From assembly GCA_009692065.1 (NCBI GenBank), contig SHZY01000027.1, forward strand, positions 1 to 49,234: a stretch of DNA of 49,234 bases, given 5' to 3'. How positions within the stretch are numbered: the stretch's first letter is position 1; every line of letters starts with the position of its first letter. The DNA comes from Gemmataceae bacterium (GTDB lineage: Bacteria > Planctomycetota > Planctomycetia > Gemmatales > Gemmataceae). Below, in pieces: positions 1 to 7,118 of this stretch. A program made the position numbers and the translations under genes. The notes beneath the pieces were generated by a model. It was not told the DNA's origin. It saw nothing but the letters and a program-made list of their open reading frames with translations, and did no database searches.

Positions 1-2
1 CC

Positions 3-86
3 ATCCCTAATTGCAATTAGGGATTGTCCTTCACGTCCCTAATTGCAATTAGGGAAAGAGAACGTCCTTTATTGCAACCAGGGACG
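3..86. repeat. Cluster of short palindromes with TTGCAA core
   Basis: Two copies of the perfect 20-base palindrome TCCCTAATTGCAATTAGGGA lie at 4-23 and 36-55. A decayed third copy lies at about 64-86, with the centre ATTGCAA kept and the arms altered. Start-to-start spacing is 32 and then 29 bases. The array runs off the left edge, so the full number of copies is unknown. Each unit could fold as a hairpin or bind a dimeric protein. Spacers of 9-12 bases are too short for CRISPR. Confidence 0.75.
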
Positions 87-123
87 GTTCCCACGTCACT
101 GTCCATTGATATTCAGAAAACAA

Positions 124-183
124 GGCCCCAAAATGAAAACGTCTGGCACACGCCAGAGCGTTTCGTTTGGGGTCTTTCTTTTT
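124..183 (+). terminator. Rho-independent terminator-like hairpin
   Basis: A long stem is built from GGCCCCAAA (124-132) against TTTGGGGTC (166-174, one G-T pair), AAACG (137-141) against CGTTT (159-163), and TCTGGC (142-147) against GCCAGA (152-157) with an ACAC loop. It is followed at once by a T-rich stretch (175-183). It would end a transcript coming from left of the window. Confidence 0.6.
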
Positions 184-217
184 CCAAGATCGGAGGGACC
201 AGTGAGGAGATGAGCAA

Positions 218-249
218 TCCCCCAGCCTGGCGTTGAACAGGCTGGGGGA
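218..249. other. Perfect 12-bp hairpin just upstream of the tRNA-like gene
   Basis: TCCCCCAGCCTG (218-229) pairs perfectly with 238-249 around an 8-base loop. Only a short TTTT at 253-256 follows, and the tRNA-like gene starts 8 bases after the stem. It could be an attenuator, a processing signal or a second terminator; the sequence does not decide between these. Confidence 0.55.
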
Positions 250-256
250 GCATTTT

Positions 257-360
257 GGAGCGTTGGCAGAGAGGCCGATTGCAGCCGGCTTACACCCGGT
301 ATCGGGCGCTAACCCTGAGAAGTAACACGCCTGACGCGGGTCCGAATCCCGCACGCTCCG
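257..360 (+). tRNA. Class II (serine-like) tRNA with anticodon UAC
   Basis: The cloverleaf can be drawn completely. The acceptor stem is GGAGCGT (257-263) with ACGCTCC (353-359) and discriminator G360. The D stem is GCA/TGC, with a GG in the D loop. The anticodon stem is GCCGG (284-288) with CCGGT (296-300), and the loop is CTTACAC. The T arm is GCGGG-TCCGAAT-CCCGC (336-352). CCA is not encoded. The long variable region (301-335, stem GGGCG with CGCCT) and discriminator G are the usual identity marks of tRNA-Ser. However, the loop places UAC, a valine anticodon, at positions 34-36. The 35-base variable region is also longer than usual. It may be a serine-accepting tRNA with a rewired anticodon, a mobile-element tRNA or a decaying copy. 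Confidence 0.6.
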
Positions 361-381
361 CTACGGGACCGGATAGCCATT

Positions 382-585
382 CTAAGGCACCTGGCTTGCC
401 TTTTTCAAGGCTTGCTTGGCGGTTTTGTTCAGGGCCGCGCGAATCCACTCGGATAGCTCGATACCAGAGGATTCGGCAGCCTGATCGTAAGCCGCCTTTT
501 CGCTGGCCGTCACTCGCAGGAATACGCGATCCGAAAGAGTCTCGTCGCCGCTTTTCGGGGGGCGTCCCCGTCGAGGTTTGTCCAT
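382..585 (-). CDS. Small ribbon-helix-helix-type DNA-binding protein
   Basis: This 67-residue protein starts MDKPRRGRPPKSG, a basic arm. It then has a strand-like stretch (SDRVFLRVTASEK) and two helices (AAYDQAAESSG, LSEWIRAAL), ending in a Lys-rich tail. That order fits a ribbon-helix-helix repressor or antitoxin of the kind that regulates plasmid and toxin-antitoxin loci. I chose the ATG at 585 because the reading-frame extension upstream (to 642) would run over the paired operator. No toxin gene is visible beside it, so it may be a solitary or orphaned regulator. The family is inferred from pattern only. The operator at 592-659 makes autoregulation likely. Confidence 0.65.
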   Translation of the reverse strand: MDKPRRGRPPKSGDETLSDRVFLRVTASEKAAYDQAAESSGIELSEWIRAALNKTAKQALKKASQVP

Positions 586-591
586 GAAATA

Positions 592-659
592 ATTGTACGC
601 ACAAATTTCTGGAAAAGCAAGAAAATAAACTTGCCGCTTCATGTTTATGTGCGTACAAT
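592..659. promoter_or_regulatory. Paired inverted operator of the RHH gene
   Basis: ATTGTACGCACA (592-603) is repeated as its exact reverse complement at 648-659. Each site is itself nearly symmetric (TTGT-ACGC-ACAA). The pair sits 6 to 74 bases upstream of the start codon of the minus-strand RHH gene, where its promoter must be. Two such sites are what a cooperative dimeric repressor would bind. The same region faces the IS1-type transposase on the plus strand, so that gene could be affected too. Confidence 0.6.
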
Positions 660-676
660 AAGAGCGTAAGAGAAAA

Positions 677-706
677 CCCTTGACCCTGCTGAAACAAGAT
701 CAAGGG
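677..706. other. 7-bp inverted repeat between RHH gene and transposase
   Basis: CCCTTGA (677-683) and TCAAGGG (700-706) form a perfect stem around 16 bases. It lies between the two divergent genes. No T tract follows. It might be part of an IS end or a weak hairpin, but I could not find a matching end on the far side of the transposase. Confidence 0.3.
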
Positions 707-756
707 CAATCACAAACCGGCAGTTAAGCCAGAATGCAACGTGAGACTTTCATTCT

Positions 757-790
757 AGCAAGCTGCCTCAAAAGGCGAAAGGCGCTTGCT
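757..790 (+). promoter_or_regulatory. Hairpin touching the transposase start codon
   Basis: AGCAAGC (757-763) pairs with GCTTGCT (784-790) and GCCT (765-768) with AGGC (780-783), leaving one bulged T. The stem ends on the base before ATG 791. A competing smaller hairpin, GCCT-CAAA-AGGC (765-776), is also possible. Hairpins that mask the ribosome site are a known way for insertion sequences to keep transposase low. If translation starts at the alternative ATG 734, this would be coding. Confidence 0.4.
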
Positions 791-1738
791 ATGTTTTGTC
801 CAGTTTGCCAAGGTGGAACTCGTCGCTTCGGTTGGAATCGTAACGGCTCGCAGCGGCATCGGTGCGATACGTGCAAGAAGACTTTCACGGACGAACAGAC
901 ACGCCACCAGGATCGGCGTTGCGTCGAGCCGGCAAAGATGCTGATGATCCTCAACATGCTCTTGGAAGGCAGCAGCATCCGTTCCCTGGAGCGCGTTCAC
1001 CACGTCGGGCGCAACACGATTATTGCCGCGATGGTTGCCGCTGGCGAAAAATGCCAAGCTTTCATGGAAAAGAAAGTTCAGGATGTTCCTGTCAAGGACG
1101 TTCAGTGCGATGAAATCTGGGGCTTCGTGGCGATGAAGGAAAAGACCCGTCTGCGGCTCAAGCGTGAAGAATCAGTCGGCGACGTTTGGTGTTTCACGGC
1201 TATCGAGCGCCATACGAAACTGATTCTAACTTGGCACGTCGGCAAGCGGACCCCGACCGATACGGCGATCTTCGCGGATAACCTGTACCACGCGACCAGC
1301 GGGCGCTTCCAACTGACCACGGACGGCTTCACGCCTTACCGGACGGTCATTCCCGCGATCCTGGGCGGACGGGTTGACTTTGCAACACTGGTCAAGGTCT
1401 ACGGCGACGCGGCGGACGAAGGCCGGTATTCTCCCGGCGTAGTAGTAGAAACCATCAGCACGGCCCGCCTGGGCGATCCTGATGAGTATCGGGTATGCAC
1501 TTCGCATGTCGAGCGGAGCAACAAGACGTTGCGGATGCAGATTCGCCGCCTCACTCGCTTGACCGACGCGCACAGCAAGAAATGGGAGAACCACGAAGCG
1601 GCAATGGCCTTGTTCTTTGCGTTTTACAATTTCTGCCGAAAGCATATGACGCTGAAAATGACCCCAGCGCAGAAATCGGGATTGACGACGGAGACTTGGA
1701 CCTTGGAGCGGTTGCTTGCCGAAGCGAGCCGTATATAA
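791..1738 (+). mobile_element. IS1-family transposase, single unbroken frame
   Basis: The protein is 315 residues. It opens with a zinc ribbon (CPVC near residue 3 and C..C near 25-28) and a helix-turn-helix segment (around 55-80). It then has a DDE-type core with Asp in QCDEIW (about 107), Asp in TTDGF (about 178) and Glu in SHVERSN (about 241). The C-terminal block FFAFYNFCRKH is typical of IS1 transposases. Classical IS1 needs a ribosomal frameshift to join InsA and InsB. Here both halves are in one frame, as in the single-frame IS1 branch. ATG 791 places the zinc ribbon at the N terminus; ATG 734 would add 19 residues without conserved features. I see no convincing terminal inverted repeats or target duplication, so the element may be old or immobile. 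Confidence 0.85.
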
Positions 1739-1844
1739 TGTGGCCAGCTGGACGGTCGGAGTAATTACCCGGTCGGCTCGCTTGATGTGTTGCTCTTATT
1801 CCTGGCACGCACCGAGCGAGCGAATCCAGTCTCAGGAAAGACCA

Positions 1845-2090
1845 ATGGATGCTTGGCTGTATGACAATGGCTTCGGCCAGCAGGTCGATGTCGATTTGAC
1901 TATTGACCCGATTGGGACTACAGGCAGGTCAGCATGGAGCGGGACCGTCGGGCCGAAAACGTCGAACATGCCGATATCGCCTGGACACTACAAGCTCGCA
2001 TTGACTGATGACACTTCGGCGATGGTTGATGTTGAGGAAGCCGATCAGAACACCAGCCAATCGAAGTTTTTTGGGATAGTGAAACCATGA
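1845..2090 (+). CDS. Small unrecognised acidic protein
   Basis: This 81-residue protein starts MDAWLYDNGFGQQVDVDL. The start is supported by an AGGAAAG ribosome site about 8 bases upstream. It has no signal peptide, membrane segment or cysteines, and looks like a small soluble beta-rich protein. Its last bases overlap the next start in an ATGA junction (2087-2090), so the two are probably translated together. I do not recognise the family. Its place between an IS1-type transposase and a truncated gene suggests accessory cargo. Confidence 0.55.
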   Translation: MDAWLYDNGFGQQVDVDLTIDPIGTTGRSAWSGTVGPKTSNMPISPGHYKLALTDDTSAMVDVEEADQNTSQSKFFGIVKP

Positions 2091-2311
2091 CAAAAGGCGT
2101 AATCCAGCCAACCGGAGCTTTTTTTCTTGTCGCGGAAACTGCACGCCTCCTCAATATTGCTTTGCGTCAGCAACAAGAAGTCAGTGGGATTGTCAAGCAG
2201 ATCATGTCAAGCGACAATCGCCATCCACAGACTCTTGAAGAGGTTCCTACGCCGACTGGCGGGTACGAAATTCACATCGTTATTCATCCGCCCACCGCAG
2301 CGCAAATTTAG
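2087..2311 (+). CDS. Small unrecognised protein, coupled to the gene before it
   Basis: This 74-residue protein has its ATG overlapping the TGA of the preceding gene. Residues 1-30 are moderately hydrophobic (GAFFLVAETARLLNIAL) and could form an amphipathic helix. The tail (GGYEIHIVIHPP) looks like a beta strand pair. No family is recognised. The ATGA overlap indicates translational coupling and a functional link to the 81-residue protein. Confidence 0.5.
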   Translation: MTKGVIQPTGAFFLVAETARLLNIALRQQQEVSGIVKQIMSSDNRHPQTLEEVPTPTGGYEIHIVIHPPTAAQI

Positions 2312-2321
2312 GATAACATCC

Positions 2322-2828
2322 ATGAGCAAAACTCGCGCTGCCGTTGTTCTTGCCGGCGTTGCCGCGTTCGGCTGTCTCTGTTTCACTTGCGGGGCCGGGT
2401 TCACATATCTTGGCGTTCCATATCTCAAGAGCAGCAAAGAAAAAGGCGATAGTCCAGTTGCCAAGGCAAAAGGCAAAGCCACTAACCAGCTTGACAAGTG
2501 GAACTGGCAGGATTTGCAGGATCATCTGCGCAGCAAGGGAATAGAGACGGGACGCGGTCAAGGTACAAGAGGAATGGTGTTCGCCATCGGATATTCCGGT
2601 GCCCAGCCTCTTGACCCATACGGCGAAGCAATTCAAACTTGCAACGCATTCGGTCCACAAGCAGGCAAAGGCTGGTTCGTTGTGAACGATTACGGCACTG
2701 CCGACGCCGCTAGTAAAGAATCGGCGCGAGTGAAGGATGTTCAGCAACGGGACGTGTTGGCGTGGGGCCAATTTGTTTTCGAGGGAGATGCGGACCTGCG
2801 GGCACAGCTGAAAAAGGCACTTCAATAA
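2322..2828 (+). CDS. Membrane-anchored hypothetical protein
   Basis: The protein is 168 residues. An N-terminal hydrophobic segment (about 5-33, containing CLCFTCGAGF) acts as a signal anchor. It is followed by a Lys-rich linker and a soluble domain (from about 50) with WNWQDLQDHLRSKG and GWFVVNDYGTADAA. It follows the previous gene by 10 bases on the same strand, so the three small genes look like one transcript. The end of this gene lies 20 bases before the start of the truncated DUF1588 gene, which places the break in that gene at or near 2829-2850. The function is unknown. Confidence 0.55.
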   Translation: MSKTRAAVVLAGVAAFGCLCFTCGAGFTYLGVPYLKSSKEKGDSPVAKAKGKATNQLDKWNWQDLQDHLRSKGIETGRGQGTRGMVFAIGYSGAQPLDPYGEAIQTCNAFGPQAGKGWFVVNDYGTADAASKESARVKDVQQRDVLAWGQFVFEGDADLRAQLKKALQ

Positions 2829-2848
2829 AGCAGTTTTTGCAACGCGAT

Positions 2849-4021
2849 ATGACGACACTACCCAAGGTTCCGATCATTCAAGAGGCACTGGAGAAGAAGC
2901 AGCTTTCGACCAGGGCCGAGGTGGAGCGGGTGGTCAGGCGGCTGATTGCCGACGGCGTCCCGCCAAATCAACTTGGGCTGCCTGGTTTCCACGATTCGCT
3001 GCGGGCCCAGGGAAAGCGGGGTTACGCCTATCTGCCGCGGGTGCAACGTTTTCTTGAGGAGTTCTTCGAGTATCCGCGGGTTGCCAGCGTCTTCAAGGAC
3101 GCGAAGCGTGGTTCCTTTGGTCCGCGGGCGACGCCGGGCGTCACGCAAGGGACCATCGCGTCGATCGTCAACGAAGACAGGAACGTGTTCGCCGAACTGC
3201 TGGCCTCGCCGCGCTTCAACGATAGCCGCGCTCGGCTCCTTGAGTTACTCGACGCGAATTACGCGGAGAAGTTGAAAAAGGCCCCCGAAAAAAGCCGGGA
3301 GAATCTCATCAAGGAGCATCAGCAGAAACGCAAGGAGATCGAAAATCGCGCCAAGAACGAAATGTTTCGGGCGGGCGTTCTCACCGATCCGAGTTGGCTG
3401 ATGGTCCACGCCAAATGCGTCGCCAACGATCCGGTCCGCCGCGGCAAGTGGATCCGCGAACGGCTGCTCGCCGGCAGCGTCCCGGAGCTGCCGATCGGCG
3501 TCGATGCGAAAGTTCCCGAAATTCACGACAAGACGCTGCGCGAGCGGTTCGAGATTGTCAAACAGGATGCGTGCTGGAAGTGTCACAAGCATATGAATCC
3601 TCTGGGCAACGCCTTCGAGGGTTTCGATGATTTCGGGCGCTATCGCACAGGCCATTACTACGATCCGAAACGAAAGGACTTCATCGAACAGCACGAATGG
3701 GATAAGATTTCCAAGGTGAAGAACAACGGGATCATCCCACACCCCGTCGATGCCACCGGCTATCTTTCGGGAACCGGCGATCCGGCCCTGGACGGCGAAG
3801 TGAAAGACGCCGTCGATCTCGTGCAACGCCTGGCGAAATCCTCACGAGTACGCCAGTCGATCATCCGTCACGCGTTCCGTTACTGGATGGGGCGCAATGA
3901 AACATTGAGCGACTCAAGGACGTTGATCGCCGCCGACCAGGCCTACGTCAATAGCGGCGGCAGGTTCAGCGAAGTGATTATTTCGCTCATGACCTCGGAC
4001 TCGTTTCTGTATCGCAAGTAG
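2849..4021 (+). pseudogene. 5'-truncated DUF1592/DUF1588/DUF1585 protein
   Basis: The open frame encodes 390 residues matching only the C-terminal half of the large planctomycete family that normally carries cytochrome c (PSCyt1), DUF1587, DUF1592, DUF1588 and DUF1585 domains. The start of the visible homology is QEALEKKQLSTRAEVERVV. DUF1588 is recognisable by CWKCHKHMNPLGNAFEGFD (about 250). DUF1585 follows (GEVKDAVDLVQRL, RHAFRYWMGRNE). No signal peptide remains, so the protein would be stranded in the cytoplasm if made. The usual partner of this family is a DUF1552 protein, and one lies downstream at 5649. The missing half was probably replaced by the mobile patch to the left. No internal stop is seen, so the loss may be recent. 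Confidence 0.8.
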
Positions 4022-4082
4022 GCGCAAGGTAGAATCCGTATTCAATGCGCCCAGTTGTAACGGATCGCGAGAGGGCAGGCCC

Positions 4083-5613
4083 ATGTCGAACAACGCAGCG
4101 ATGCCATCGATCGACGATCTTTCCGCCGCGCTGGCGATCCTTGAGGTTCCGGAGCCGACAGTTCGCTCGTTCCGAGAAAAACCGCATGCTGAAATGGCCT
4201 GGGACTTCACCGATGCCGTCTGCGCATCGCCCCAGGCCCTCGTTACCGATTGGCGATTTCATCCGAGCGACCCTCTGCGAGAGATTTTTCTCCGCCTCTA
4301 CCCGGCCGGCATCAAGGCGATGATTGAGACGGAGAACGGGAAGACGTTCTTTCCGACCAAGCTATTCATGCAAATCGACGGCGTGGGTGCTCGCTATTCG
4401 GTGAAAATCCCAAAGGAGCCGGATCTCCACGAGATCGTCTTCGCGTTTCGCGCAATCCTGCCGGAGACGGTGCGTATCTACACTCTGGCTGCGTTCGATG
4501 GCACGGATACCTATGGCCATCTCGTCGCCGTAAAGGAGACCTGGCAGCGTCTGGAAGAATTGCTCGGCCCCTGGTTCGCTAACGTTTTTCGCGAACAACC
4601 GGGCAAGCAGATGTTCAAGAGAGTGGGCAAGGAGGTCAAGCCGAAGCGTGACTTCTTAAGAAAAGGGGTAAAAGGGAGTCGCGAGTGGCTCGATCGCATG
4701 AAATCCGATTTTGATTCCCGCTACCAAGAGGACCTGGATTTCATCGATATGCGGCTTGATTCCCCGTACCTGTTGGAGCACCCCGGTCGGAACACCATGG
4801 CCCCCCAACATCAGGAGAAAGCACGCCAGGAATGGCGTGCTTTCGTTGCGACGCCCGATCGACTGATTCTCGTGAACTACACGACTTGGGGCGGACGTAC
4901 GGGTGCGGAGGGGCTAGTTGATCTATGGGACAAGAGGCCGGGCGGTTGGACCAAGATTCGTCGAGCGCTGGAGTATTTTTTTTTGGGATGTTCCCTTTCA
5001 GCTTCGCTTCAAGAAGCCGCGGGACCTTTTCTTTGGCTGCGGAGACTTCGGCAACAAACTCGCGCTCGCCATCGTGCTGCAAGAATGGGAGACCGCGGAC
5101 TACTTCTGCAAGCAGATGCTGCGTGTCGAGAAGTTCAGGCTGGGGGGCTCGCCGCTGTCGCCTTTCTTGCTCAAGCTTTACAGCATGCGCAACCCGGCGA
5201 TTTTCGACGGTGTCTCGGAGCCGGAAAAATCCTATGGGGTGTATGGCACGGTGTTCGCCGCTTGGGATGATCCTGTCAAACTCGCCGGCGCTCTCGATGT
5301 CGTTTGCGATTACCATATGATGCGAACAGGCGACGATCACGAATTCAGCTGGCCGCCTTTTGAAACGCTCGCCACCGAGATCCTTGCGGTTCTGCGTATT
5401 CGTCAAGAATTGGGGCTCGAAACGCCGCGAATTGACAATCAACTGCTCGACTCGCCCTGGTGTCAACTTCCCGGCCTCGTGCCGCTTGAAACCGATGAGT
5501 TGCTTGAACGTCTTCAGCAGGTCGCGCGCGACGAGGTTCCTGATTTGCCGACGCGGGAGAAATGCCCCATGTTACTTGATCGTTCTGCACGGAGCTCTGA
5601 ATTTTCTGCTTGA
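4083..5613 (+). pseudogene. Unrecognised 509-residue protein split by a frameshift in a T9 run
   Basis: Reading starts at ATG 4083 (MSNNAAMPSIDDLSAAL). It goes well to about residue 300, then meets nine T at 4976-4984. After them the sensible protein continues one base further on (WDVPFQLRFKKPRDLFFG) to the stop at 5611-5613. Dropping one T gives a continuous 509-residue product (EYFFWDVPFQ across the joint). The protein has no signal peptide or membrane segment, and I do not recognise the family. It sits between a truncated DUF1588 gene and its DUF1552 partner. The break may be a real mutation, a sequencing or assembly error in the homopolymer, or a site of polymerase slippage. Confidence 0.6.
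4818..4843. repeat. Perfect 11-bp hairpin inside the broken gene
   Basis: AAAGCACGCCA (4818-4828), loop GGAA, then the exact complement (4833-4843). It lies in frame, encoding part of ARQEWRAFVAT, about 130 bases before the T9 run. It resembles the other palindromes found in coding genes of this window, but is shorter. Confidence 0.5.
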
Positions 5614-5648
5614 GAAAATCCCCAAATAAACGCACGGAGCCAATGCAT

Positions 5649-7040
5649 ATGTCCAAATCACGCAGATCCTTTCTCAAAGGCATCGCCCTCGGTGCCGGCG
5701 GCCTGGGGTTAGCGCCCCTCTTGAACCAACTCGACATTCACGCTTCCGGCGATCAGGCGGCGCTGCCCAAGCGTTTTATCTTTATCATCAAATCGAGTGG
5801 GCTGGCACCCACTGCTGTTCGCCCCAGCGGCGTCAACATTGGCGATGGCAGCCGGACGATCGACTTGAATCTCAGGGACCATCGCCTCCCGGAGAACCTC
5901 CAGGCTCTGGCCCCGTTCAAGGATCAGATGATGATTCTCGAAGGGCTCTCCGGGGCCAACTTCGCCGGGAATCACTCGTCCTATTACGGCGCGATGAGCT
6001 GCCACAACGCCCCCGATAAACCTACCGCGCCGACTATCGATTGTATGCTGGGCAGCAGACTGACGGCACCGTTTAACAACTACGGTTTCGCCCCGAACGG
6101 GCACGTCATTGGCAGTAACTTTGGGCCGACGGTGGCGGACACCGCCGTCTATCCGCGCTTGTCGGCCTACGGCGAGAACCGGCCGATGGCGTATCAGGCC
6201 AGCGCCGAAAAAGCCTATCGCCAGCTCTTCGGCAGCGCCTTGGATCTTCGCACCGGCGGCGAGCGAGAGTTCGATTTGCAGACGAATCTCCTCGATTTCC
6301 TCGCGGAAGATACCCGTCGCCTCTCCAAACAGATCAATCAGGAAGAGCGCGAGAAACTCGACAGCTACCTCAATGCCTTCGACACGGTACGCACTCGCAA
6401 CGATCGGCTCCGCGAGATGCGGGCCACGATCCGGCAGCATGCGCCGCGGCTCACCGACCAGTACACCTCGACCGCGTTCGCCGATCGTATCGGCACTTTT
6501 TTCGAGATGGCGTCTGCCTCGCTCAAGATCGGACTTACGAACGTGATCTCGATCCGCATGGACTGGCTGAGCGTGAAATACGAAAACCTCGGCTTCCGAA
6601 CCGTCAGCGTTCACGACATCGGCCATGGCATGACCACTGATAACGGCATCGCCGCGCCTCGCGCCACCGACATGATCATCCGCTTTCAGGTGGAGCAGAT
6701 CGCTCGTCTCGCGGCTAACCTGCGAGCTATGCGCGAAGGCAACGGCACGATGCTCGACAACACAATGATCCTCTACTTCAGCGACACCGGCGAATCGCAC
6801 CATTCCAACCGGCACGAATGGCCTTTTGTCGTCGTCGGGGGCCGCAGCCACCGCCTTCGCACCGCCGGCCGCTATCTGCGCTATGCGAATTACGGCCGGA
6901 ACGGTCACCGAACCATCGGCAACTGGTACAACAGCATCCTGCAAGCGACCGGCTTCCGTCCCGAGGATCACTTCGGCCAAACCGACCCCAACCTGCGCGA
7001 CCTGAATTTGAGAGGACCGCTGGCCGAGTTGATGGTTTAG
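5649..7040 (+). CDS. DUF1552 protein with Tat leader
   Basis: The protein is 463 residues. The leader MSKSRRSFLKGIALGAGGLG has the twin-arginine motif SRRSFLK and a hydrophobic stretch, so export is by Tat. The body matches DUF1552, a planctomycete/verrucomicrobial family distantly like the alkaline-phosphatase-fold DUF1501: GLAP motif, NHSSYYGAMSC, YFSDTGESHHSNRHEWPFVVVG. The start at 5649 has GGAG nine bases upstream; the alternative ATG 5643 is only three bases from it. DUF1552 genes usually sit next to a DUF1592/1588/1585 gene, here the truncated one at 2849. The exact reaction is unknown for the family. Confidence 0.9.
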   Translation: MSKSRRSFLKGIALGAGGLGLAPLLNQLDIHASGDQAALPKRFIFIIKSSGLAPTAVRPSGVNIGDGSRTIDLNLRDHRLPENLQALAPFKDQMMILEGLSGANFAGNHSSYYGAMSCHNAPDKPTAPTIDCMLGSRLTAPFNNYGFAPNGHVIGSNFGPTVADTAVYPRLSAYGENRPMAYQASAEKAYRQLFGSALDLRTGGEREFDLQTNLLDFLAEDTRRLSKQINQEEREKLDSYLNAFDTVRTRNDRLREMRATIRQHAPRLTDQYTSTAFADRIGTFFEMASASLKIGLTNVISIRMDWLSVKYENLGFRTVSVHDIGHGMTTDNGIAAPRATDMIIRFQVEQIARLAANLRAMREGNGTMLDNTMILYFSDTGESHHSNRHEWPFVVVGGRSHRLRTAGRYLRYANYGRNGHRTIGNWYNSILQATGFRPEDHFGQTDPNLRDLNLRGPLAELMV

Positions 7041-7118
7041 CAAGCCCAGCCGACTTTCGTAGATTCGTCGCGTAACCTTCCTGAACCTTGTCTTGTTTTT
7101 TTCCACCCGGAGTGCTGC

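Noticed and set aside
3..86. Possible CRISPR array
   Set aside because: Only two full repeats of 20 bases, with spacers of about 9-12 bases; repeats are perfect palindromes and no cas gene is visible.
257..360. tRNA for selenocysteine (selC)
   Set aside because: The anticodon loop reads UAC, not UCA, and the acceptor stem is seven pairs instead of eight.
734..1850. Complete IS with terminal repeats
   Set aside because: I searched both flanks by eye and found no matching inverted ends or target duplication.
5709..7106. Minus-strand open frame opposite DUF1552
   Set aside because: It shadows a clear DUF1552 gene, with no ribosome site or motif.
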